From NCBI GenBank assembly GCA_027731885.1, contig JAQCAO010000083.1:1-5348 (forward strand): a stretch of DNA of 5,348 nt, given 5' to 3'. Below are positions 1-5,348 of this stretch, piece after piece; the stretch's first letter is position 1; each line of letters opens with the position of its first letter. The DNA comes from Actinomycetota bacterium (GTDB lineage Bacteria; Actinomycetota; Actinomycetes; Nanopelagicales; Nanopelagicaceae). Below the pieces are notes generated by a model, which saw only the letters and a list, made by a program, of their open reading frames with translations, was not told the origin of the DNA and made no database searches. The translations under genes were made by a program, and so were the position numbers.

Positions 1-1
1 T

Positions 2-2161
2 CATTGGACCTACGAGAACATAGCGCAGCAAAAGGCTTCGATGCGCCGTTATGCCTGTTCATTTGACTGGGACCGCGTTTTTAACACTTGCGATCCAGAG
101 TATTACAAATGGAATCAATGGCTTTTTATCGAGCTACACAAGCGTGGTCTGGCTTATCGTAAAGATAGCGCTGTTAACTGGTGCCCAGGGTGCCAGACCG
201 TTCTTGCTAATGAGCAAGTAGTCGCAGGTTTATGCGAACGTTGCGATACTGCAGTCACCAAGAAGAAGTTAAATCAGTGGTATTTCAAGATCACAGATTA
301 CGCAGATCGTTTACTCGATGACATGCAACAACTCGAAGGCAACTGGCCAGATAAAGTCTTAACGATGCAGCGCAATTGGATCGGCCGCTCACAAGGTGCC
401 AATGTTAACTTTGTGATTGAAGGTCGCACTGAACCAGTGACTATTTACACTACCCGACCAGATACGCTTTTTGGCGCGACCTTCATGGTTGTTGCCGTTG
501 ACTCCGAACTAGCTGCCGAACTTGCCGCAGGCACGGCTGCTGAAGAAAAGTTTATGCAGTACCGCGATTCTGTTAAAGCGGCATCTGATATCGATCGCTT
601 GGCTACTGATCGTCCCAAGTCAGGAATTTTCCTAGAACGTTATGCCATTAACCCAGTCAACGGAGAGAAATTACCGATCTGGGCATCTGATTATGTTTTA
701 GCGGATTACGGAACCGGCGCGATTATGGCGGTGCCTGCCCACGATCAACGAGATTTAGATTTTGCGCGTGCTATGAAATTGCCTGTGCGCGTTGTGGTGG
801 AAACCGGTGAAGTAGATCCTAACGAAACAGGGATTGCAACAACTGGCGATGGAAAGATTGTTAACTCCGGTTCGCTAAATGGTTTGAGTAAAGCCGATGC
901 AATCACCGCAATAAACAAGCAGCTAGAAGTTGATGGTTTAGGTAAATCTGCTCGTAATTATCGCCTGCGTGATTGGCTGGTCTCTCGCCAGCGTTATTGG
1001 GGTACACCGATTCCGATTGTGCATTGCCAAAAGTGTGGCGAAGTTGCGGTGCCGGCAGATCAGCTGCCGCTCTTGCTTCCCGATGCCAAAGGTTTAGATT
1101 TAAAGCCAAAGGGACAATCACCTCTTGCCGCCGCTACCGAATGGGTAAATACCAAGTGTCCATCTTGTGGTGGAGATGCGCTTCGCGATACCGACACTAT
1201 GGATACCTTCGTAGATTCTTCTTGGTATTTCTTGCGTTACCCATCTTCGACTAATAACAACGAAGCATTTTCGCGCGCGGATATTGATACCTGGTTGCCA
1301 GTTGATCAATATGTCGGTGGCGTAACACATGCGATTTTGCACCTGCTTTACTCACGCTTCTTAACCAAAGTTCTCCACGATATCGGAATGCTCGGATTTA
1401 CCGAACCCTTTACCCGCCTCTTAAACCAAGGCATGGTTGTGATGGATGGATCGGCAATGTCCAAATCTCGTGGAAACCTAGTCCGCCTTTCAGATGAATT
1501 AGAGAGCCACGGCGTTGATGCGATCCGTTTATCTATGGTCTTTTCTGGTCCGCCTGAAGATGACGTTGATTGGTCTGATGTTTCACCATCTGGTTCAGTT
1601 AAATTCTTAAGTCGCGCTTGGCGCTTATCAGGTGATGTCACATCAAAGCCGGGAGTTGATTTTGCAACTGGTGATATCTCGTTGCGCAAAGCAACCCATA
1701 AAGCGCTGCACGATGCCGCCTTCGCAGTTGAATCTTTCCGCTTTAACGTAGCCGTTGCCCGTGTAATGGAATTAGTAAATGCAACTCGTAAAGCAATTGA
1801 CTCTGGTCCAGGTGCGGCTGATCCGGCAGTACGTGAAGCAACTGAAGCGATTGCAATTATGTTATCCCTGGTCGCGCCATTTACCGCCGAAGAGATGTGG
1901 GAGCGCTTAGGGCATAAACCAGCAATTGCAACCGCAGGTTGGCCAGTTGTGGATGAAAAGTTACTTGTTGCCGATGCGATCGAAGCGGTCATCCAGATAA
2001 ATGGCAAGATCAGAGAGCGTATTGAAGTACCACCAACGATTACAGATGCCGAGATCGAAGCCTTAGCGCTGGCTCACCCCACAATTGCTACAGAGTTAAA
2101 TGGCGCAACCCCCAAGAAAGTTATCGCCCGCGCACCAAAACTTGTAAATATCGTTCTTTAA
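2..2161 (+). CDS. leuS: Leucyl-tRNA synthetase, 5'-truncated by window edge
   Basis: Cytoplasmic class I aminoacyl-tRNA synthetase that charges tRNA-Leu with leucine and hydrolyses mischarged products. The frame is open from base 2, so the gene starts upstream; the ATG at 41 is internal, because the codons before it ([13 protein letters not shown]) are conserved LeuRS sequence. 719 residues are visible. About 100 N-terminal residues, including the HIGH motif, are missing. Seen in order: CPGC (182-193) and CERC (233-244), a zinc-ribbon pair; the CP1 editing domain with TTRPDT (449-466) and [15 protein letters not shown] (710-754), which carries the editing-site aspartates; a second cysteine pair CQKC (1025-1036) and CPSC (1157-1168); [14 protein letters not shown] in the catalytic core; the AMSKS form of the KMSKS loop (1454-1468); then the helical anticodon-binding domain and a small C-terminal domain ending at TAA. 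The full length would be near 820-830, typical of compact bacterial LeuRS. No frame damage is seen. No clear terminator follows, so comEA may be co-transcribed. Confidence 0.97.
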   Translation, partial: HWTYENIAQQKASMRRYACSFDWDRVFNTCDPEYYKWNQWLFIELHKRGLAYRKDSAVNWCPGCQTVLANEQVVAGLCERCDTAVTKKKLNQWYFKITDYADRLLDDMQQLEGNWPDKVLTMQRNWIGRSQGANVNFVIEGRTEPVTIYTTRPDTLFGATFMVVAVDSELAAELAAGTAAEEKFMQYRDSVKAASDIDRLATDRPKSGIFLERYAINPVNGEKLPIWASDYVLADYGTGAIMAVPAHDQRDLDFARAMKLPVRVVVETGEVDPNETGIATTGDGKIVNSGSLNGLSKADAITAINKQLEVDGLGKSARNYRLRDWLVSRQRYWGTPIPIVHCQKCGEVAVPADQLPLLLPDAKGLDLKPKGQSPLAAATEWVNTKCPSCGGDALRDTDTMDTFVDSSWYFLRYPSSTNNNEAFSRADIDTWLPVDQYVGGVTHAILHLLYSRFLTKVLHDIGMLGFTEPFTRLLNQGMVVMDGSAMSKSRGNLVRLSDELESHGVDAIRLSMVFSGPPEDDVDWSDVSPSGSVKFLSRAWRLSGDVTSKPGVDFATGDISLRKATHKALHDAAFAVESFRFNVAVARVMELVNATRKAIDSGPGAADPAVREATEAIAIMLSLVAPFTAEEMWERLGHKPAIATAGWPVVDEKLLVADAIEAVIQINGKIRERIEVPPTITDAEIEALALAHPTIATELNGATPKKVIARAPKLVNIVL

Positions 2162-2187
2162 CCACAGCCAAGTATTTCTCGTACTTC

Positions 2188-2208
2188 CATCGGCAGATTT
2201 ACCCGATG
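2188..2208 (+). promoter_or_regulatory. Weak hairpin in the leuS-comEA gap
   Basis: In the 55-base gap between leuS and comEA, CATCGG (2188-2193) can pair with CCGATG (2203-2208) around a 9-base loop. There is no T-run after it, so it does not look like an intrinsic terminator. It ends 8 bases before the comEA ATG, where a Shine-Dalgarno sequence would normally lie, and none is recognisable there. It could affect initiation at comEA, but a 6-bp stem can arise by chance. No promoter boxes in this gap are convincing. Confidence 0.2.
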
Positions 2209-2216
2209 ATCTGGCC

Positions 2217-2831
2217 ATGCAAATATCTAATGAGAATTTTCGCACCTGGTGGAGCAATATCACCTTCTCGGTATCGCAGAAGGGATCGCTCCTCTCAATT
2301 TCAGCGCTAGTAATAGCGCTCTCAATTTTTCTGGTGATGCGTGGCGCGTCCGAAGAAATTCCCATCGCCCCATCTGAACTTTCAGTTGCCGAAACAGTTG
2401 CTCAAGTAACTGTAGATGTTGCTGGAGCGGTAACGAGTCCTGGCGTTTATACCTTACCCGCAAATTCACGGGTTGTGGATGCGATTAAAGCGGCAGGTAG
2501 TCAATTAAGGGGCGCTGATCTCTCTGATATAAATTTAGCGCGCGTGATTAAAGATGGAGAACCGATCTACATTTATCCACCCAGCAAAGTTGGTGGAGCA
2601 GTACGAATATCACCACAACGAACCAAAGTTAAGAACACCGGCCCTATTGCGCTAAACAGGGCAAGTGCGAAAGAACTGGAAACCTTAGATGGAATCGGCC
2701 CAGTGCTTGCAGCTCGAATTGTTGCCTATCGAAATGAGAATGGCCCCTTCTTGATGGTGGATGATCTTATGAAAGTGTCAGGGATCGGAACTGTTATATT
2801 CTCAAACCTTAAAGAGAAGTTACGCGTCTAA
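2217..2831 (+). CDS. comEA: ComEA, competence DNA-binding protein (SLBB + helix-hairpin-helix)
   Basis: Membrane-anchored receptor that binds incoming double-stranded DNA during natural transformation and passes it to the ComEC channel. 204 residues. Visible in order: a short cytoplasmic N-terminus; one membrane segment at about 24-41 (SLLSISALVIALSIFLVM) serving as anchor; a linker; an SLBB domain at about 64-121 (VDVAGAVTSPGVYTLP at 66-81, ending IYIYPP); a short linker; and a double helix-hairpin-helix DNA-binding domain at about 143-204, with the hairpins LDGIGPVLAARIV (157-169) and VSGIGTVIFSNLK (187-199), preceded by the family-typical LNRASAKEL. The length and order are normal for ComEA of Gram-positive bacteria. 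The frame is open upstream to a stop at 2145, but ATG 2217 is the only usual start codon in that stretch. It has no clear Shine-Dalgarno sequence. The stop TAA overlaps the proposed comEC start by one base, suggesting translational coupling. Confidence 0.93.
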   Translation: MQISNENFRTWWSNITFSVSQKGSLLSISALVIALSIFLVMRGASEEIPIAPSELSVAETVAQVTVDVAGAVTSPGVYTLPANSRVVDAIKAAGSQLRGADLSDINLARVIKDGEPIYIYPPSKVGGAVRISPQRTKVKNTGPIALNRASAKELETLDGIGPVLAARIVAYRNENGPFLMVDDLMKVSGIGTVIFSNLKEKLRV

Positions 2832-4105
2832 TTGATTACCGCGCACTTGCTTTAGGAGGTGCGCTCTGGTGTGGTGCGTTACTGCAGAGTTATGTAGCGC
2901 CGTGGCGAACTTCAATCGCTGCGTCGTTACTAGTTTTATTTACACTTGCGCAGAGACGTAACCGCTTTATCGTTCTGGCATTTGCGCTAGCGCTCGGCTC
3001 TTCGGTGATGTCGCTTCGCCAGCAAAGCCTGGAATCGAGCGCGGTCAGTAAATACTTTAACGAGAGCGCTTCTGCGACCTTGCAATTGACGACGGATCCC
3101 AATTTGACGCTTAAGCGAGTCAGTGGTCGAAACTTTCTACCGCCTAGCTACAGCGCTTTAGCGAGCCTGCGCGAAATCAAAATTGAGCAACGCACTTTTA
3201 AATTAAATATTCCAGTCAGGTTTATTGCCAGAGATAGCGATATCGCAAAATTACTACCTGGTCAGAGAATCAGCGCGCAAGTACAAATTCTGCAGAGTAA
3301 AGAGCCACGTGTTGCTGCGTTGCTTATTGCCAACCAGAAAATTGAAGTACTTAGCCAGCCCTCGCGCTGGGCGAAATCTCTTGGTCAGATCCGTTTAGGT
3401 CTGCGGACTGCAAGTGGTACTGGCGATGCTGGCTCGTTAATACCCGGAATGGTTCTGGGGGATACTTCGCTGCAAAGTGAGAATTTCCGCAACGATATGC
3501 GTCGATCGGGGCTGACACACTTGGTTGCAGTAAGCGGCGCCAACTTTGCAATAGTTTCAGCTTTCATTCTATGGCTGGCGCAATTTTGTTTTAGAACAAT
3601 GCGTTTTCGTATTTTGGCCACCGCTATTGCACTTGTTGTATTTATTGCGCTGGTTCGTCCATCACCTTCAGTCCTTCGCGCCGCGGCAATGGCGGCAGTT
3701 TTACTCATTGCATATGCAACTAAACGTGGCGCTGATTCTCTGCCAGCGCTTGGTTTTGCAATTGCCGCAGTAGTTATCGGTGATCCCTGGCAGGGGCGCG
3801 AACCTGGTTTCGCACTCTCTGTCTTAGCAACAGCGGGGTTGCTATTAGTTGCACCACGGATTGTTGCTCATCTGGAGCGTTACCTTCCGACTGTCGTTGC
3901 TCAGGCGATCGCACTTCCTATGGCAGCGATGTTTTTTTTGTGCACCTGTAATTGTGGCGATAGCCGGGTATTTATCGCCAATGAGCATCTTGGCAAATCT
4001 CTTCGCGGCACCCGCAGTAGCGCCAATAACTGTGATCGGCTTCATCGCCGCACTTCTATCACCATTTCTGCCAGGAGTTTCGTCGTTACTAATCAGTTGT
4101 GTTAA
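2831..4105 (+). CDS. comEC: ComEC 5' part as read (N-terminal, OB-fold-like and first half of channel)
   Basis: Read literally, the first comEC frame runs to a TAA at 4103-4105, giving 424 residues from ATT 2831, or 366 from GTG 3005. The first 58 residues, lost if GTG 3005 is used, contain hydrophobic segments (LALGGALWCGALL, SIAASLLVLFTL, FIVLAFALALG) expected at the ComEC N-terminus, so the GTG start is probably wrong. A soluble region follows (NLTLKRVSG... to IEVLSQPSRW), then PGMVLGDTS, the SGAN motif (S at residue 235) and several membrane helices (RILATAIALVVFIALV, SVLRAAAMAAVLLIAY, FALSVLATAGLLLV). The true ComEC sequence ends at about MAAMFF (3920-3937). The last 54 residues after the T-run (CTCNCGDSR onward) are out-of-frame and resemble nothing. 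A protein ending here would lack half the channel and the whole nuclease-like domain. Confidence 0.7.
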   Translation: MDYRALALGGALWCGALLQSYVAPWRTSIAASLLVLFTLAQRRNRFIVLAFALALGSSVMSLRQQSLESSAVSKYFNESASATLQLTTDPNLTLKRVSGRNFLPPSYSALASLREIKIEQRTFKLNIPVRFIARDSDIAKLLPGQRISAQVQILQSKEPRVAALLIANQKIEVLSQPSRWAKSLGQIRLGLRTASGTGDAGSLIPGMVLGDTSLQSENFRNDMRRSGLTHLVAVSGANFAIVSAFILWLAQFCFRTMRFRILATAIALVVFIALVRPSPSVLRAAAMAAVLLIAYATKRGADSLPALGFAIAAVVIGDPWQGREPGFALSVLATAGLLLVAPRIVAHLERYLPTVVAQAIALPMAAMFFLCTCNCGDSRVFIANEHLGKSLRGTRSSANNCDRLHRRTSITISARSFVVTNQLC

Positions 4106-4994
4106 GCCGCTCGCGTGGTTTATCGCCAGCGTCGCAGATTGGGCCGCTGGTTTTCGGGTACTGAAGATAAGTACAGGATTACTGGGATTTACAATCGTTA
4201 TCTTTTGCATTGCACTTGCCCTGTTGCTTCCGCGCAAAATCGTAATCGTGGGACTATTGCTGGCACTTTCGTTGAGTTATGTGCAACGCTTTCCCGGAAG
4301 TAATTGGCAAGTAGCCAATTGTGATGTCGGACAAGGCGATGGTTTGGCGATTAATTTAGGAGATAATCGCGCAATCCTTATCGATACCGGTCCAGATCCG
4401 GAGTTGATTGACCGCTGCCTAAAGCAGTTATCTATTCGTGAAATTCCCCTATTGATTTTGACGCATGACCACGCTGACCATATCGCTGGATTATCTGGCG
4501 CAGTTAGGGGGCGAAAAGTTGGGATCACGTGGTACCAAAATGTGCAGCGCGGAACAACTGCACAGATTGGTGATGCGCGGATAAAAGTACTTTGGCCAGA
4601 TGGCGGCGAATATGATCCTAATAATTCAAGTATTGCAGTTCGCATTGATACTCCAGATTTCTCACTATTTGCTAGCGGAGATATGGAGCCACAAACCCAA
4701 GCGGTTATCGCCTCTGAGTTAACCAGTGTTGATATTTATAAAGTTTCTCACCACGGGTCGGCCTATCAAGATGAGAGTTTTACCCGCGCCTTGGCGCCAC
4801 AAGTCGCCTTGATCAGCGTTGGCGAAGGAAATAGTTATGGCCATCCCGCTCCCAATACCTTGGCGCTATTGGCGCAGGTAAGCGCTAAAGTACTGCGTAC
4901 CGATGTCGATGGGGCGATCGCAATCGCAGCACAGAGACATCGCTTAAGGATTAAAACGAGTAAAGGCAGTTTTAACTTTATTAGATGGGAGTAA
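3849..4994 (+). CDS. comEC: ComEC 3' part as read (rest of channel and metallo-beta-lactamase-like domain)
   Basis: This frame opens with an ATG at 3849, but its first ~30 residues (MHHGLLLIWSV...) are out-of-frame sequence; true ComEC begins at CAPVIVAIAGYLS (from 3939). If translated separately, ATG 3981 (MSILANLF) would be a more sensible start. It contains the last channel helices (ILANLFAAPAVAPITV, LLISCVKPLAWFIASV, two more before 4290), then the metallo-beta-lactamase-like domain: CDVGQGDG (4320-4343), LIDTGPD, the metal-binding THDHADH (4461-4481, H-x-H-x-D-H pattern), GDMEP (4677-4691), SHHGS (4746-4760) and a C-terminal GHP (4839-4847). All metal ligands usual for catalytically competent ComEC are present, so the nuclease activity inferred for this domain in other ComEC proteins would be possible. 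The gene stops 3 bases before holA. Confidence 0.75.
   Translation: MHHGLLLIWSVTFRLSLLRRSHFLWQRCFFCAPVIVAIAGYLSPMSILANLFAAPAVAPITVIGFIAALLSPFLPGVSSLLISCVKPLAWFIASVADWAAGFRVLKISTGLLGFTIVIFCIALALLLPRKIVIVGLLLALSLSYVQRFPGSNWQVANCDVGQGDGLAINLGDNRAILIDTGPDPELIDRCLKQLSIREIPLLILTHDHADHIAGLSGAVRGRKVGITWYQNVQRGTTAQIGDARIKVLWPDGGEYDPNNSSIAVRIDTPDFSLFASGDMEPQTQAVIASELTSVDIYKVSHHGSAYQDESFTRALAPQVALISVGEGNSYGHPAPNTLALLAQVSAKVLRTDVDGAIAIAAQRHRLRIKTSKGSFNFIRWE
3932..3939 (+). repeat. T8 homopolymer at the comEC frame break
   Basis: Eight T between ATG (3929-3931) and GTGCACC. With seven, the codons read ATG TTT TTT TGT GCA CCT and join MAAMFF to CAPVIVAIAGYLS, restoring one ComEC frame; ten would also restore it. 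This looks like the longest single-base run in the window. Runs of this kind are typical sites of sequencing indels, replication slippage and RNA polymerase slippage. Confidence 0.85.
4302..4320 (+). repeat. 7-bp inverted repeat at the ComEC domain junction
   Basis: AATTGGC (4302-4308) and GCCAATT (4314-4320) are perfect inverted copies around a 5-base loop. They lie inside the comEC coding region, encoding NWQVAN, just where the membrane domain gives way to the metallo-beta-lactamase-like domain. No T-run follows, so it is not a terminator. It may be chance; a role in slowing translation between domains is only a speculation. Confidence 0.3.
4987..4991 (+). promoter_or_regulatory. Shine-Dalgarno for holA
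   Basis: GGGAG lies 6 bases ahead of GTG 4998 and inside the last codons of comEC. It is the clearest ribosome binding site in the window and supports the GTG as the holA start. Its position lets holA be translated independently of whether ribosomes complete comEC. Confidence 0.7.
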
Positions 4995-4997
4995 GGC

Positions 4998-5348
4998 GTG
5001 AATCCGTTTTATCTCATCCTGGGTTCTGAGGCGGCACTTGCCGATCGCGCTCTAGCAAAGTTAACTGCGCAGTTAAAGGACGAGAGCGCTGAAATCACCA
5101 CGATTTTTTCAGGCGATGCCTTACTTGGCGATATTTCAGATGCCCTTGCCCCATCTCTCTTTTCAGAGCGCCGCGCATTGATAATTAAGGATCTGCAGGA
5201 TCTTCCAGAAGATAGTAAAGAAGAGGTCACCAGGTATTTATCTCAACCAGATGCACTCACGACCATCATCTTTATCCATAAAGGTGGCGTAAAAGGAAAA
5301 GCGCTCTTAGATGCGATCAAGAAAGTTAAGCCAGAAATAATCGCGTGT
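4998..5348 (+). CDS. holA: DNA polymerase III delta subunit, 3'-truncated by window edge
   Basis: The delta subunit of the clamp loader, which opens the beta sliding clamp during chromosome replication. 117 codons are visible; the family is usually about 320-340 residues, so only the N-terminal domain is present. Seen: a GTG start with GGGAG 6 bases upstream; NPFYLILGSEAALADRAL, matching the family N-terminus (hydrophobic strand, LGxE, then a helix); SPSLFSERRALIIKDLQD-type sequence (here APSLFSERRALIIKDLQDLP), the characteristic delta core, which carries the clamp-contacting hydrophobic residues in the family; a helix (EEVTRYLSQPD); a strand (TTIIFIHKGG); and KGKALLDAIKKV followed by EIIAC. 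The frame is open to the last base. It starts 3 bases after comEC, so it is probably in the same transcript. The comEC-holA order is common in bacteria and supports the assignment. As an essential gene it should be kept even if comEC is decaying. Confidence 0.92.
   Translation, partial: MNPFYLILGSEAALADRALAKLTAQLKDESAEITTIFSGDALLGDISDALAPSLFSERRALIIKDLQDLPEDSKEEVTRYLSQPDALTTIIFIHKGGVKGKALLDAIKKVKPEIIAC

Larger units (their letters stand above)
2831..4994 (+). pseudogene. comEC: ComEC, DNA uptake channel, whole locus, broken by one frameshift
   Basis: Polytopic inner-membrane protein that carries one DNA strand into the cytoplasm in transformation. The full protein is recovered by removing one T from the T8 run at 3932-3939; the product is then about 720 residues, a normal ComEC length. 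Order: N-terminal membrane segments (about 1-60), an OB-fold-like DUF4131 region (about 75-180), the Competence-domain multi-helix channel (about 200-480) with HLVAVSGAN (230-238) and DPW...PGFALSV, then a metallo-beta-lactamase-like domain (about 495-710). No ATG, GTG or TTG lies in frame between the stop at 2810-2812 and GTG 3005, yet the sequence from 2831 (IDYRALALGGALW) fits a ComEC N-terminus. ATT 2831, overlapping the comEA stop as TAATT, is therefore proposed as the start; a sequence error here is equally possible. Gene identity is firm. Whether the gene is truly broken in the organism is unresolved; sequencing error at a homopolymer is the simplest explanation. Confidence 0.9.

Noticed and set aside
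973..1254. 93-codon plus-strand frame inside leuS
   Set aside because: It overlaps leuS in another frame where the LeuRS frame has conserved motifs; no SD or domain.
1348..2007. 219-codon open frame on the minus strand opposite leuS
   Set aside because: It lies wholly antisense to well-conserved LeuRS sequence and its translation (SPDKRQARL..., many Ser/Thr/Arg) shows no recognisable domain; a shadow frame.
2832..2855. TTG at 2832 as the comEC start immediately after the comEA stop
   Set aside because: This TTG is in another frame, which meets TAG after seven codons; it works only if a G is missing from the sequence.
2984..2993. 10-bp palindrome GCGCTAGCGC as an operator
   Set aside because: It lies within ComEC coding sequence encoding alanine/leucine-rich membrane residues, and GCGCTA-like words recur in the window as codon usage.
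3845..4237. 130-codon minus-strand open frame across the comEC break
   Set aside because: It is antisense to conserved ComEC channel helices, and its composition is what the reverse complement of hydrophobic codons gives; no motif.
3905..4921. Two copies of the palindrome GCGATCGC (3905-3912 and 4914-4921), like the cyanobacterial HIP1 octamer or a possible DNA-uptake word
   Set aside because: Only two copies, both in comEC and both encoding Ala-Ile-Ala with favoured codons; nothing else in the window points to cyanobacteria or to uptake-sequence spacing.
1..5348. CRISPR array, tRNA or rRNA gene, insertion sequence, phage attachment site or novel defence system
   Set aside because: I saw no regularly spaced repeats, RNA gene signatures, transposase motifs or unexplained long open frames; the window is filled by four conserved genes.

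Overview
The window is an ordinary-looking chromosomal segment with four genes, all on the plus strand and packed head to tail: leuS (5' end outside the window), comEA, comEC and holA (3' end outside the window). The base composition is moderate (just under half G+C by eye). The order leuS - comEA - comEC - holA, with a SLBB plus helix-hairpin-helix ComEA and an actinobacterial-looking ComEC and HolA, suggests an actinobacterium of lower GC than Streptomyces or Mycobacterium. A small-genome freshwater lineage such as Nanopelagicales (acI) is a reasonable guess. This placement is inference and was not tested by any search.

Region by region: 2-2161 is leucyl-tRNA synthetase without its first ~100 residues. 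It shows the editing domain, two pairs of CxxC zinc-ribbon motifs and the KMSKS loop. A 55-base gap follows, with a weak 6-bp hairpin and no convincing terminator. 2217-2831 is ComEA, the membrane-anchored DNA receptor of transformation. 2831-4994 is ComEC, the inner-membrane DNA channel with a C-terminal metallo-beta-lactamase-like domain. 4998-5348 is the N-terminal part of the DNA polymerase III delta subunit, preceded by a good Shine-Dalgarno sequence that lies in the last codons of comEC. No stretch longer than 300 bases lacks a gene.

The main oddity is comEC. As given it cannot be translated as one protein: the frame breaks at a run of eight T (3932-3939), where seven would keep the frame. 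It also has no in-frame ATG, GTG or TTG ahead of its conserved N-terminal membrane segments; the best start is an ATT overlapping the comEA stop codon. All recognisable catalytic and structural motifs are otherwise intact on both sides of the break. The choices are sequencing or assembly error, a very recent pseudogene, or slippage on the T8 tract. The reconstructed protein would be about 720 residues, a normal ComEC size.

Functionally, ComEA would bind double-stranded DNA outside the membrane and hand it to ComEC, which passes one strand into the cytoplasm. LeuS and HolA are housekeeping genes (translation and replication clamp loading) that flank the competence pair. I found no RNA gene, CRISPR array, insertion sequence or undescribed system in this window.
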